DNA of 64,000 bases from Punica granatum (GCF_007655135.1 NC_045133.1:2852001-2916000); one strand, 5' to 3'; numbered from the stretch's first letter, positions 36,790-50,274 are shown. Made by a program: numbers and translations. The notes: generated by a model not told the origin, from the sequence alone.

Positions 36790-38950
36790 TAGACAATTTC
36801 AGATCTCTGCAAGCTGCTGATTATTTGCCTGAGAATTGTCGATACGCACCCTCTCGCGTGCAATTGTGGGCTTCTGATTTTATGTGGGCCCTATACGTTG
36901 GTAAATGCGTGTAACTGTATAGTGGACGTGGGCGAACCTTCCGCCTGTATATTTTGTTGCGCATTGCACCGATATCAACTGTTTTGGTATTTCTTTAATG
37001 TATAGTGAGCATTTCAGAAATCCAAGCTACCTTGACTAGCTAACTACTCAGCAGTGTTTCTTTACGCTGCATATCGTTATCTGCTAATTTTGCTTCGGTT
37101 GGTCTTGATTTGATAATGCCAACTCAAATCGGTTGCTTTGCCATCCAGTGAAAGGGCATTTGTTAAACTGTACATTACCATACATTTCAGTGTGAAGCTT
37201 CTATCTACATTTTTCAGCTTATACTCTGCGAAGCTTGTAGATGCTGGAGGAATCGGGTTATGAACATATTTGTTTCTACAGGAACATATCATTCATCAGT
37301 CATAATCTGTATGGACTATGATTCCATAACATGTATGGTTCTTGATCTCGTCTGGTCCATGAGGTAGTAGTCGAAGGTTCCGTGCTTTGTGTTAGGAATG
37401 AGCACAACCACATGGCAACTACATAAAGGGTATCTAAAGGGCCCCACATGTTGGGTTTCGGTCCCACTTCCTATCTTTTGTAGGAAAATCGGAGGAGACA
37501 TTCCATCTTATGCTGGTCCCTTTCCCACGAGCGAAGTTAGGAAATTTATCAACTCACATACTAGAACCAGTCGAATTGAATATAGTCGACTGCATTTTTA
37601 TTTTACAATTGATTACATTCAACTGGATTGGTTTCGGTTCCAATCCGGGACCGGATAAGCTCCCGGGAAGTTAGGGACAGGCATCTCTGCCTCCCTTGGC
37701 TTCACATCATGCCGAATTTATCGGTCGATTGAATTTCATTTCGATCAGTAGATATTGTCACTATTGTGCGCGACATTCGTGTTGCATAGAGCATTATTGG
37801 TAGGCAACAAGGGTGGTCATTCGAAGGACACGGACCCCTCCTTCCACTGGTTGTGGTATTCGGGTCGCATAAGGCCCCTGATAGGAGAACTCCTCGAAGA
37901 GAGTAGTTGAACAACCAAAAGAGGGCTAGCATGAGACTCTGACCAATTCCCCTTGTCCTAGCTATCTGCTTGTTGGGTGATTCGAGCTTTAACTAATTAA
38001 TGGATGGATCGAACTTTACATTAATGTCTTAGATTCGCTTACGTGAACCAAGTAAAAAAAAATACGAGTCTCAATAGAATTCACTTATAAGATAAGAGCT
38101 GAAGGACGTCTATTCAATAGCAAGATGACAAATAACAGAAACAAAACACGATCTGTTGAAGCTCACCCTAATCAAAATCAAGAAGAGATGTTGGTATGAC
38201 TTGTCCACCACATGACATGTTTAATTGTGTTGCTATAATTCATTGTAATCTAATTGCATTTTAAACTTCAAGTACATCAACATCAAAATGTAGTCAAAAT
38301 CGGTTCACGCTGCGTTGATCATGTGAAAGAAGTCAAGTACGATCTACGTTATCACGTCTCAGGCCGCTCTCGAACCACCTCTCTTGATATGCTCCAGTTA
38401 ACTTGTTTTGCTCCCAATCGAGTCATAATATACAAAATCTTGAGAAGACGATCGAAACTCCCAACTTATGCTCGAGGCACGGCCGTGAAACTTCTTTGTT
38501 TAGTAAGATCGTACTTAATCATTTAATTTATATGGCTATGCTATGAGATTAGTTCTAATAAATATTGATTGATCTGTGTAATAGGTTGCAGGTAGGGCCT
38601 TCAACTCCTTATGTTAATCAGATATAAAGAAACGTTAATTTCTGAGCTCAATATCATTATGGAGCATAATAACACTGCAACTACATGATTATGGAGATCG
38701 GACCCATTATGAACTCATTCCTGAAACTAATATTTGCTTAATCATATATACTTGAGATAATCTCTTTATCTTCGCCTAATCCCGAAAGGGAAGTACATAC
38801 TCACGCTAACGATCTAATAGATGTAGCTTTCCACATCCTTACTGAGGGTAATCATAGTCGTAGTGGTCGATCATATGTAACTTTCAGTTCAATTTGCAGC
38901 TGATAGAAGTAACGAGCCTACCCGAAGAGATTTTTCGGTAATTTACTACT
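36790..38950. other. intergenic DNA downstream of AMSH3-like
   Basis: Contains the AMSH3-like 3' untranslated region (to about 37.0 kb), then sequence of mixed composition with no supported exon. The open frame at 38254-38526 lacks an ATG start and family resemblance. Confidence 0.5.
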
Positions 38951-39608
38951 AAATTGGAGCTAGTCAAGCAGTGGAATAATCATCTCATTAATTGATGCAT
39001 GTTATTATTGGTAATTGGCTTGTGGAATGGTTGTTTGCATTTAATCACCAACTTGTCCCATCATAATTGAACATCTGAGCTATAACTATTTCTCAATGAA
39101 AAAAAAAATATTATTGATTTGACATAATAAAAAGAACTTTCCAAACTTTGAAGGGTTCCATTTTCCTACTTCCAATACCAAAGCAGCTGATGAATGACGC
39201 AGTTACGTGTACTAAGGTGCTACTGTGCTATGCACATCTTCAACGTGATGTCTTATTCATCTTGACCCCCAAGAAAGGAAAAGAAAAAAAAAAAAAGAAA
39301 ATCGAATATTTGTTCCCTGTTCGAGTCTCAATTTTCTCTACGAGCATCAAAATCAATGAAGTCGCGGAGAATTAAGCTGCTTTGGCATTGGAAGGAAGAA
39401 GGAAAAAGGAACCCTTCAAAGTTTGGAAAGTTCTTTTATTATGTCAAATCAATAATATTTTTTTCATTGAGAAATAGTTATAGCTCAGATGCTCAATTAT
39501 GACGGTACAAGTTGGTGATTGAATGTAAACCATTCCACAAGCCAATTACCAATAATAACATGCATCAATTAATGAGATGATTATTCCACTCCTTGACTAG
39601 CTCAATTT
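38951..39608. repeat. long inverted repeat: two arms of about 210 bp with a 235-bp loop
   Basis: The left arm (about 38951-39166) and right arm (about 39401-39608) are reverse complements over nearly their whole length, with scattered mismatches and one A-run length difference. An example is ATTCCACAAGCCAATTACCA in the right arm, with its complement in the left. A transcript across it would form a hairpin of about 200 bp. No protein is encoded. It may be a foldback transposon, an inverted duplication, or a small-RNA locus. Confidence 0.85.
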
Positions 39609-39661
39609 TCTCTACGAGCATCAAAATTAATGAAGTCACGGTGAATGTTTTCTACGATATG

Positions 39662-39662
<1 letters not shown>

Positions 39663-39702
<40 letters not shown>
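39663..39702. repeat. 40-base G homopolymer
   Basis: An unbroken run of about 40 G just downstream of the inverted repeat, on the right edge of a 45-bp direct repeat. Its true length may be uncertain. Confidence 0.9.
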
Positions 39703-39704
<2 letters not shown>

Positions 39705-40449
39705 GTAATACATGTCGCCCTTGAAAAAGATGAAATTATGAAATGGAGATGGCCTCTTGAGGCCTTATGATCATAAATATATATATATATACAAACTAAT
39801 TGATTAGGCTGTCAGTAATCTTTTTTTATTACCACGTTAGACATAAACGAGTTGCATGTCATCATACAATAGGAATATATGCTTCTTAGTCATAAAACAT
39901 AGTTAGCACCAAACATTTCTTTAATCCATTGTTTTATTAATTTCATCAATTATTAATTATAAGTCTTGGAACAAAATCCGATTGATCACACTGGTCTAAA
40001 ACTACTAGAAGCTGACGCGTTTCTATTTTTTTGGGCTATATTAGATACACGGAAGTTCCTCGATCGGGTCGGAGGCTGGCTTTATCCTTACCATCAGGTT
40101 TCGAACTTATTTACTGCAAATAAAGAGTAATTCACGTGGAGATAATTGATTAACTGCATTGTATCTCGTGATTTATTTATTTTTTTTAATTTGTTGCAAT
40201 TTCTTATGTATTTCGATGTTTGGAATTTTCCTCTTTGCTTCTCTCTGTCTGTTTCATGTCAATAATTGTCCATTGGCCAAGGAGACTAGTTCTTGCTCTT
40301 GTGACCCACCAAGTCCCACATATCACCACCTAATCCCTCTGCTCATATGATCCGATGAATCTTCTCTCCGGTTTAAACATTGCAGTGCTCTTCTAATAAT
40401 CTCTTCCTCGAATCCGAATTCCCTCCGGTACTTGTATTCCCGGACGAGA
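39703..40449. other. 5' flank of the MAKR-like gene
   Basis: AT-rich sequence with an (AT)n tract near 39777-39791. It must contain the promoter of the gene starting at 40450. I see no specific element. Confidence 0.4.
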
Positions 40450-41241
40450 ATGAATATGTGCTTGGAGACTTGCTCTCCACGAATTTCTTACTCCCTCGAT
40501 AATGGCCAATCGGATTGCATACCTGTTGAACCGACCCTGCCCTCATTGCGCGCGAGCTCAAATCCTGGTTTCGAGTTCGGGAACCGTGGCAGCTTCGAGT
40601 TCGAGCAGTCCTCAGCGGATGAGTTATTCGAGAATGGGACGATCCTTCCAAGTCAGGTTCAGAAGAGACGAGCTTCCCAGTGTGGAGAAGCTCAGGAGCA
40701 AGAACTAAGGCCGCAGCCTATCCCATTTCTATCTCCACTGCATCTGTGCCCTACGAGCCGTGGAGAGGCAATGAAACGGACAGCAGAGGAAGAGGAAATA
40801 TCCGCGACGAATGGGAAGCCTGAGGAGAAGATCCAGCCGAAGTCCTTCTGGGGGATTAGGAGAAGCAGCAGCCTCGATTCCGCAAATGGCAACAGAATGA
40901 GCTTTCTCTTCCCATTACCGGCCCTGTCGAGAAGCAAGTCGGTGAGCTCAGCTGCCGCCCCGGAGTACCCGAAACGAAGGCCATCACAGAAGCAGCAGCC
41001 ATGTATACCGAGAATGGCAAAGTCGTCCTCCACGTCGGGCAATGCCTGCTCAATCCCGCCGAGGCACAACTCAACTATACCGAGGAAGAGTCGTAGTGGG
41101 GGAACGTATCACGGGAGCAGCATCAAGGTCAGCCCCGTGCTGAACGTCTCACCCTGTTGCACCTCGACAGGCACCACGAGCCTCTTCGGCTTCGGGTGCT
41201 TATCCCTCCGGGGAAAGGAGAAGAAGAGCAGAGGACGATGA
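40450..41241 (+). CDS. probable membrane-associated kinase regulator (MAKR)-like protein
   Basis: A single exon of 263 aa. The start chosen is the ATG at 40450 (MNMCLETCSPRISYSLD); the upstream frame extension has no ATG. Signatures recalling MAKR and related plant-specific proteins are an N-terminal PRISYSLD, then GSFEFEQSSADELFENGTILP, then Ser/Lys/Arg-rich clusters (IRRSSSLDSAN, LSRSKSVSS) and a basic C-terminus (LRGKEKKSRGR). No membrane helix, signal peptide or enzyme domain is present. MAKR proteins bind the plasma membrane through basic patches and modulate receptor kinases, as BKI1 does. The assignment rests on short motifs; a DUF1645-type protein is an alternative. Confidence 0.6.
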   Translation: MNMCLETCSPRISYSLDNGQSDCIPVEPTLPSLRASSNPGFEFGNRGSFEFEQSSADELFENGTILPSQVQKRRASQCGEAQEQELRPQPIPFLSPLHLCPTSRGEAMKRTAEEEEISATNGKPEEKIQPKSFWGIRRSSSLDSANGNRMSFLFPLPALSRSKSVSSAAAPEYPKRRPSQKQQPCIPRMAKSSSTSGNACSIPPRHNSTIPRKSRSGGTYHGSSIKVSPVLNVSPCCTSTGTTSLFGFGCLSLRGKEKKSRGR

Positions 41242-41250
41242 TTTGTGTCT

Positions 41251-41370
41251 TCAGTTTCCTCTTGTCCATCAAAGTTCAAATTCAAAATTGTAGACTTGCA
41301 GCTGCAGTCGATTCGTTTTCCTTTTGTTCTATAAAGTTCAGTTTCCTCTTGTCCATCAAAGTTCAAATTC
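41251..41370. repeat. 33-bp direct repeat in the MAKR-like 3' flank
   Basis: A 33-bp sequence that includes CTCTTGTCCATCAAAGTTCA occurs at 41251 and again at 41338, about 87 bp apart, probably within the 3' untranslated region. Confidence 0.85.
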
Positions 41371-42465
41371 CGTTCCGGTCCCATGTCATCTCTGCTCCAT
41401 GTTCGGATTTATTTTCGTTTCCTCCTAACACCGACTATGTAAATCTCGGTCTTTGATATGAGATCAAGGCGTTGTTTGTTTTTCAAATTATAATTTGACT
41501 CAACTCAATTAAACTCTATTTTTTTTTTCTAAATTCAACAATATAATCAGGATTATTTTATCGGGACCAGGGAATTAGAAGGGCGGACTCTTTTATAACT
41601 ATAATCAATTTTTTAATAATAAATTTTCTATATACTTTCAAATCTATATATACACATATATATTCCCACACATTAACATATTTGTAAACATTTACAATCA
41701 TTACATAAAATCAAATCGAGTTAAATCACTTGTCCAAACTCGAAAACGAAACCCAAGCTTTATTATAACACCGGTGGTCACGGATCTAATGTATAGTTTG
41801 GCCAGTAATGGGATTGGGAATCATGATTGAGACTGTAGAGATTGTATTTTCATTTTGCTTGGGGGGCCATGTGAACTGCAGGGGCGGGCCAGTGGGCCCA
41901 CGTAACAGGGGGTGAGTTGAGTTGAGTTCAACCATGGCGGCCCTGACATGGATTCGGTGACAGGAAGAATTGACTTCTGATCCTGTCCGTTTGACTATTA
42001 ACTATGACTTATGGCCCCGATTTGAGGCCAGGATTCAGGAACAGGTCCTCCAATGATCAGGCCCTTTGATGTTCGGTGCCGAGGAATGGTAAGGCTTCGA
42101 ACTGAATGGACATACGAGATGGCGCTAGATGCCATTCAGTTCCATCTTGCTTTGTCTCGTATCGGGGAAAAAGAGATTTGATTAATGGTGTCTCGAGCAA
42201 CTGTTGGAGGAGAGCAACTGGGAAACACACCGCTAGGAAACAGGACTTCCAAAATTCTGTACACGACAGCTCTTTGACAACCTACTCATATCGATCCGTC
42301 TTAGATTCCCACTGTTTCTCTCAAGATGATTCCCGAAACCGAAAGAATTACTCCACAAAAAGACTATCAAAACCTATGCCGACACATTTTGTGTAAACTG
42401 AATTGGCTATACATCTAACTATTTACAATCTAACGACTAGTACTCTGAGGGAGGGGAGAACCGGA
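41371..42465. other. gap between convergent MAKR-like and BRUTUS-like genes
   Basis: Holds the 3' ends of both genes. The open frame at 42106-42396 lacks an ATG at its start and lies where the BRUTUS-like 3' untranslated region is expected. Nothing else is visible. Confidence 0.5.
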
Positions 42466-45400
42466 TTAGTTGGACTGTGAGCAAGTCGAGTTGGTGGTGT
42501 CTATCTTGATCACGCGCGTGTTATAGGACCCGCAGAACCCGCACTTGTGATACAGCCAGTGGAAGCGGGCGGTGCCCTTCCGATCGCAGTCGTTGCATAA
42601 TATATCCTGGAATTGCCGCAAATTAAGATAATATATAAAAAAACTGTCATGTAGTTTAATATAGGGGTAACAAAAGGAATCATGACGTTATCATGATCAG
42701 GTTACATTGTTCGTGCTCTGGAAAAAATTTTCTAATATGCAAAAAAGAGGTGCATTTAAAAGAAGACTCGCACTCGGAAGAGTTGGAAAGACTCGCATCT
42801 TGGAACATGATTATGTAATGTAACTGATGCTCAGGGGTGAGATATGCATATTACCTGACAACGATCTCTATATTCCTCTGGGAGCTCCTCAGCTGCTAAA
42901 AGAGCATCAAGCATGCCAAAGTAGACCTGCATGGAATTAACCGAGCAGGAAAAGATTAAAAGTGCCCGAGAATCTAAACAGCAAACCAGACCAAGTATAG
43001 CACTTTGGTCGGAAAGTTACAACTTGACATAAAGCTGTCTCCCGAAACATGAAATAGGCAAAAACAATCTCTTACCGCCATATCTCCTAGAGACTTGCTG
43101 CAAATTGGACAGGTGTAGTGGCTGCACGTGTATGCCTAACGATTCCACGGAAATCGAGCAAATAAGAATCAACTAAAGGAGAAAAGGGAAGAGAGAAGGA
43201 AATATAAGGTAAAGAGAGACCTGAAAGCAAGCTGAATGCATATAATGGCCACATGGTAGGGCTCTGACTGTCGCACTAGATGTGAACAAGAAATCACAAC
43301 AAATAGGGCAGTTTGTTTCGAGGCCTTTCTCCAAGCACTTATGGCTCGATAGCTTCATGCCCAGGCAACAGTTACACGTCATGCAGTGGAAATAGTCTAT
43401 GCCAAGGCCCCTTCCGACACGGCATAAGTTGCAATAGGGACAGTGATAGACATTCCTGAGATAATAAAATTGAAGAGAGCAATGTCAGAGGAATCAGCCA
43501 TCAACTATGGTAAAGAAAAGACTGCATATTTTTCACCGTGTTCAGTGATGACCAAATGAACGTACCTTTCATCATCAAAAAATTGACATATATTGCAATA
43601 ATATTTTGCCATTGAAAATCCATTGCATGAAGGGGTAGCGCAAATAGGTCCAACTGGTTGAATCTCCAAGCACCGCATACACAGCATTTCTGCTGTTGCT
43701 TTCCTGCAATAATGAAGAGACTGTCAGTGACAGAAGCTTCACTGAGCAAATTAGAACAGAAAAACTTTTGATACAGCCAAAAATCAAATTAGGGGTGACA
43801 TTGTGAGGAAATAATACTTGCCTATCCATCGAGTGATCGCTAACTTTATCATGGCAGAACCTACAAGGGAACAGCTTTCCACAGCAAGCTGCACGGAGCT
43901 TGCAGTTTCTTTTGTAGTGCTCACATCCAAATATCTTCTTCTCTGGATCATTATATGAAGGAGTTCGATCAGCAATGTCTTCGCCTTTAGATGTTTCTCC
44001 TGTCACTGCTTGAGGCATCTTTTGTTGTGATGCAATCCAACGGCTGAAATCATATGCACAATTGATTAAAAAGGCCATGCCAAAAAGACAGGATACCAAA
44101 GACACATTTGAAAACAACAATATCTAATCATTACAATTTTTGTGCGAGAGATCTTGGTGCGAGCATATCTTTTTGCTTCAGGAGCTTACCTAGTCAATAG
44201 ATTTTGGACAAGATATGATTTTCTCCGTGGATCAAGAGTAGAATCCCGATAAACTTTTCTGATCTCAGATTCGAGTTCACTTTGATTCATCCGGAAGATA
44301 TCTTTCCATCCAGGTTTGAACATCTGATCACTGTGGTCCAAAATCTCTTGAAAATCAATACCTGAGAATTATATCCAGATGAGATATGGAAAAAGATCTG
44401 CAGATCGTACTCCAATAAATTTACTGCAGGATCAGTCTGAAAAAGTCGATCCATCTAGAAAACTACAGATGCTATATCTGTTCGAACATAGAAACTTTAC
44501 ATTTATCAGCAACTTTGAAATAAAAATTTAAACTGACCATTCTGAGCAGTGGTGACTTCTGATGTTTGACCTTGAGCCTGTAAGGAAGATACTGGAGTTC
44601 CTTTCAAGCAATCATTAAGCCATTCATTGAACATTGTATTTTTTGTTGCCTGTTTCCATGTGTCCATCATTTTGTTCTGCTCATCAAGAGTAAGTGCTGC
44701 GGTCACCCAGGGTAACATCGATTGCAGCACCTCAGCACCTGTTGTCCCAATTATACGCCCAATAATTTTGTCTTGCTCCTGAACAGAGAAGTGTTTTCCA
44801 AATAAGGGCCATAACTCAAGTTCTTCCCGAAAAATGTGGTGGTCTAGGGTGACTTTAATGGACTTGCACATGCCCTGGAGTTTCGTGGCGAGCTCTTTGT
44901 ACTTCTGCGTGGAGTCATCACCATTGATGGCAGGAAATTCAACGTCATTGTTCTCCTCTATCACCAAACCCTTGTGTAATCTCTCATGAAGCTGTGAGAG
45001 CTCAGAAAGGACAGATGCGATGTCTTCGAATAACTCTTCCTCCTGCTTATGGTCTAGTGTATATGAGTGACTGACATTATGAAGAGCCTCCTTGGATTCC
45101 AGGGCTGGGAAAACAATGTCATCCTCAGCATTACTGTGAGCTCTGTACAAGCCCCATAGTAGTTGAAACCTTCCAATAAACTGCCTTAGGAATGTCTCGT
45201 CACAGTCACCAAGCTTCCCAGATTCTACATCCAAGTATTCCAAGTCTTTCCGTATCGCTATGTGAAACTTGAAGATAGTGTCAATGGGCCGTTCTGTAGC
45301 CCCATCATCAGAAGTATGGCCATCCGTTTCCCAGACAAAAAGACTCGAATTAAGGGATGGAGCAGATGAGTTGAAAGACAAGGAACGCAAGGACTTAGCA

Positions 45401-48400
45401 GTAGATAGAGAACTCAATCCCAGATTACTTCTCTTTACTCCCAAACCTGGAACGCAGCAAGACCTGTTGCTACAAGAGGGTTCATTGTTCTTCAAATTTT
45501 CTTTAGAGTTTTGGTCCTTGCTGACTTCACATAGCGCAGAGGCACTCCGCTTGGCTGGTCTAGTAAATTCATCAGCTTCACTAGAGATACAATTATCTAA
45601 TGGCAATGCAGAAGAAGCACATGGACCAAATGATTGAACAAAGTCTTCTTCAATCTCAGAGGATACTTTGAAAGGGCAGCAGCCAGTTGCACAAGGAGAC
45701 AGACATTGGCCTTGATTGCGGCCCATGCAAGCCCAACCAGTAAGAAGAGTTACCAAAGCAGAATCTGATCGAGGAGCTAATTTGAACCCCCAAAATGAAA
45801 AGTATAAAGGTTAATAGTGCAATTATTGGGAAAATACGTTAATAATCCACCAATTCATTCAACATAATACCAGTAGAAGTACCTGCCAACTGCATGTTTC
45901 TGATAAAATTCCTTGCTTCAACTTTGCCTAATGAACCAATAAGCCAAGGCAAAACACACTCTATCAATTTTAAGGGCATCATGCACAGGCTTTGATACAA
46001 AAGTTCCCGCTGTCTTTTGAAGCTGAAGTGTTTTCTGGCAAGGGGTAGAACCTGGAATCGATGAAATTATATTGCGTCATGGTAGTAAAAAAAGAAAAGG
46101 AAAGAAAAGATATTAGAAATGTTAAGAAACATAGACATGAACCATACAAATTTCGATGTATAACACATGCTATGTGCCTAAGCCTGAGATCCAACTTAAG
46201 TTATTATCAAGTTGCATGAGCTTATATATTAGCAGAATGGCCAAATATAAAATCTGCAAGATCTTACAAGAGCTATTGAGCATAATAAAGAATAGGTCAT
46301 CACAGAGTTTAACCTGAACTTCCTCGTTGTGGAAGTGTTTTTCTATAGATTCAATTATCTGATCAGCATGTGAGCAGAGCTTTGTGTAAAATTCAGCAGT
46401 TGTAGAAGTTGCTCCAGTACTTTGAATCTTTTCAATCAAGCACCTAAACTCATTCAGCTGACTTTCCTCTTCAGCATGCTCCTGAATAAAGGATAACTTC
46501 CCATCTACTGCAGGAAAGATGACCTTATCTTCCGCAATACTGGGACGGAGGGAATAAAATTTCAGACAACTGCAGACCTTGTTCACAAGGTATATCACCA
46601 CAAAGACTAGAAACCGACTCCGTGTCCCCAACAACACAAGCTAAAGCCATAAAAGTAAGTCATCATTTGGTACAAGCAGGATATGTGCCAATCTAGCAAT
46701 CATGTACTTCTTAAGCAACTTTCTGTGGATGCATAGCTTACAATAAGTAACAGGACAATATAGACATAGTTACAGGACGATATATATGCATAGCTTACCA
46801 TAATTTACAAACACATATTTGGATGAGTTACAGGACAATTTTCTAGAAGACCAGACACAGTTAAAATTTAATATTTTCAAGTTAAAGATTCATTTAACAT
46901 TTAAAAACAAGATTCTTTATAATATCTCATAGTCCCATAAGTTATATTTTGATACCTGTGAAAGATGCAAACTTCAGCAATAAACTGAAGTCGCTCATTG
47001 AAGGATGATAGATCAGTGAAATCTCCAGAAACCTGTATCTTCCGAGCTCGATCAGCAATTTCGTGTAACTCTTTCTTAATGGCATTATGCCAGAGCAATA
47101 TTTCATCTATTGGATGTGTGACAACATCATCTGAGACAACTGGAACTGATTCAGACTGCTTCCTTTTACTGGTCTTGGATGATAAACAAGCACATTTTAT
47201 ATTCGATGGATCTTGTGGTGAGCTACCATTAGAATTTCCACCACATTTATCTACAGATTTAGCACCATCCTTCCGTTCCATCCAGGCGAAAATAACCTAA
47301 AAGAAGTAAATGCCAGGTCATACTGAGGACTGAAGTTCAAAGCTAGCAAGCTATGCCTTAAACTGTTATATGGAAGATTACCTGTTGAAGGAGCATTTTT
47401 TCTGGAACTACTCTGCTCAAACAACTGTGCAAATCCAGATATTCATCCTCAGAAATTGAGGAAGAAAGCCACGGAAGAAATTCTGCCATCATATAGACCG
47501 GAATGCTGCATAAAAACTGCCAGACTAGAGATGCCTGCTCTTCAAGTGAGAACTTCTCAATAAGCAGAGGAAAGACCTGAATGGTAGAGGTAAAACAAAT
47601 CATAAACAGTAGAAGAAAACTGGGGCATTGCTCTGGAACCAGTAATGCCAATTAAATTTTCCTTTAGAATTATTAAAAATATATAATGCCCTTCTATCTG
47701 AAAAAGAACAAATTTTCTTTGAAAGGTGTGGAGACGCTGCAACAGAAACATGGGAGAAACTACACAAGAAAAATACATGCTGACTTAATTTTGATGCTAT
47801 AAGCAGCAGACCTATATGAGTAGAATAAATACTAAAGGATTTGCCCATCCACAACTACACTGCAAATCAACTACCCAACCAACTAGCACAATCCTGATAA
47901 GCTCATACTATCTCCGTTTTAAAATTAGCTCTTGATAGTTCGAGCCAAATTGAGCTCTAAACGCTAAGAAATCTGCATGCATAAGGTTTCACAAGCCAAA
48001 AAATAGAGAGAATAGAAGGAAAATTAAATTACTTTGCAAAATTAATACATAAGATGCAAGAGAATGTAAGGTTTCACAAGCCAAAAAAATAGAGGGAACA
48101 GAAGGAAAATTAAATTACTTTGCAAAATTAATAAATAAGATGCAAGAGAATGAAGAAAAGATGGAGGGCATTTCCACAAATCAACCAAAGATATCCTTTT
48201 ATGCAGTAGTAGTGTATTCTAATCCAAGAAGAGTAGCGTCATTGATGCCATTAAGTGCTTACCTTTTTAGCAATTTATTACTAGAAATATTCCCCAAAAT
48301 ACAGAAAAATAGATATGCTTAATGCAATCATGCAAAGCTGAAACAGCGTCAACATAAAGCAAGAGGGTGTTAAATGACCAAGTCATGCTCTGCAACTTGG

Positions 48401-50274
48401 AATCTGATCTTCTGCTAACAGTGTGGTAGAATTTATCATGTTGCTATGTTATGGCGTATGAACATGTTAAATGCACATAGACATGCCATTTTATTTTTTA
48501 TTGCCCCAAAATCTGTAGTTTAATGCATAATACTGCATGCAACCAGCATCACGCAATAAATGGTACCTGCTCCTCTTCCTTTGCTAGGTGCTGGCAAACT
48601 GATGTCCGGAGGGCTCCAGTACAAGAAGCTAGTTCCCTTAAAAAACTTTCATCAGTTTGTCCACTTGTATTTAGCAATTCAAACAGATGATCAAAAAGGT
48701 TACTTTCCCCCTTGTGCTCAAGGGAATATGCATGCGCTACGTTCTTCACACGTATGTCAAGAGCTGGAAAGATAACCTGTTTCCCAAATCAAACATTATG
48801 TCACAACTCCATATTCATAAAGACAAGGAAAAAAAAAATCAGTGAAGTGAAAACGGCATTCACAGCATCCACGTATCAGTATTGATGTCACAGCATCGCC
48901 GTCCTTATTGAACAATAAATGTATAGATTCAAAACCAGCCGTGAAGATTGAATATCCGGAAAAGACAAAGAATTAACAAATACTCAATATTTAAAGCCAA
49001 TACATTTCTTGCTCTTCGTTAACCCTCGCCAAATGTGGACCCGCAAACAAATCTAGCGTACACAAACAGACAAATCAACCGCCAATTGCAGTTAACCTCA
49101 TTCAAAGATTAGCCATTCCCCTTTTTACACTCCATGAACCGCATTTTAAAGCTCATCTACAATGAGAATACTTGCACAGATACACATTTATGGTGGTTTC
49201 ACTACACTTGTAGACCAGACCTTCACTCGTTTCTATAATATTCTAGATAGGATAAGAAGAACTCCTGAAGAATATAAATAGCTAAATGGCAACCATAATT
49301 TTCATAAATCTGCAGAATAAGTAATAGTTGCAATTACATGTTATACTATTTTGACTAACCACAATCTTACTCGTAGCCCTAATCTATTCAAATAAACTAC
49401 CATTTGTCTATACAAATACTGCAAAGAGGATGCCACATCTAATCAGTTTACATTCACTTCATCACAAAACAAAGTCGAAAAATATGACGGCTCCAGAAAT
49501 TTTGACAGGTAAAAAGATATCTAATTTTTCCACAGAAAGAATTTCTCATGATCTAGCAACTTCAATAAGTTACATTCGGACGCTACCGAAGTCCTTGAGT
49601 ATAACAGATTAAGAAGAGAGGTGAAGAAAAGCAAAACATGCAATCAAATTATCACAGTCAAACAGAAACGAAAATCGATAAACTCAAGGACCAATGAGAT
49701 GGAGTTAAACATGAAATGACCATCGCATCTTTGCATCTCCTACCTCCTCAGCAAGTAAAATCAGTATGTGGAGCCATTAAAATCCGATTCATGACGAAAG
49801 AAGTGCGGAAAGCAACGAGCAGTTCGTTTCGAGCTTCAAAAGTAAATAGATTTGCATTCGCCAGCAATAGAAACTAAGCGTTATTCAAATTCTGTTCATT
49901 TCCTTTTATCAATCCTGCGAATCAGCACAATGATCAATCCGGAGAAACAGAAAAACAGAATCAGCTCTTACCTCGTCTTCGGCATTGGAGTGATGCTTAT
50001 AAATCGAGCGGAGGAACTTGTACCGCTCAAGCAGCGGCTGGATGTCCTCCCTCCGGCCGGTGGCGAAGGCCATGGCGAGCTTGTGGAGCGCATCGAGCTC
50101 ATGCCGAATCGCCTTGTGGAAGTAAAGGAACATCGAAATCGGCGACTCCGGCCCGCGCTCCTCCATGCACCTGCTCACCGCCGGCGAGTCCACTCCCCCT
50201 CCGTTGCTCTCGATGGAGCTCGCCAGCACCGCCACGCCCCCGCCCCCGCCGCTCCCCGCCAACGGCGTCGCCAT
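42466..50274 (-). CDS. BTS: BRUTUS-like hemerythrin/RING E3 ubiquitin ligase, iron sensor
   Basis: Fourteen exons (minus): 49972-50274, 48567-48776, 47382-47576, 46956-47296, 46314-46539, 45883-46051, 44538-45776, 44190-44361, 43822-44043, 43566-43703, 43221-43455, 43076-43135, 42855-42926, 42466-42606, giving 1240 aa. Three hemerythrin (HHE) domains bind iron: about 45-205 ([28 protein letters not shown]), 290-470 ([22 protein letters not shown]) and 620-800 ([41 protein letters not shown]). Then come a CHY zinc finger ([17 protein letters not shown]), a CTCHY finger, a RING-H2 (CPICCDFLF to CSHYTCPIC) and a C-terminal zinc ribbon. BTS represses iron-deficiency responses by ubiquitinating clade IVc bHLH factors. 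Exon 9 uses a GC donor. The promoter has three G-boxes. Confidence 0.95.
47983..48152. repeat. 85-bp tandem duplication in BRUTUS-like intron 2
   Basis: Units 47983-48067 and 48068-48152 both start AAGGTTTCACAAGCCAAAAA and differ at a few bases. They lie wholly inside the intron between exons 2 and 3 of the BRUTUS-like gene and do not touch a splice site. Confidence 0.9.

Noticed and set aside
38254..38526. 90-aa open frame
   Set aside because: Begins at TTG, has no family resemblance, and lies in repeat-like intergenic DNA.
42106..42396. 96-aa open frame
   Set aside because: No ATG at its start; overlaps the expected 3' untranslated region of BRUTUS-like on the other strand.
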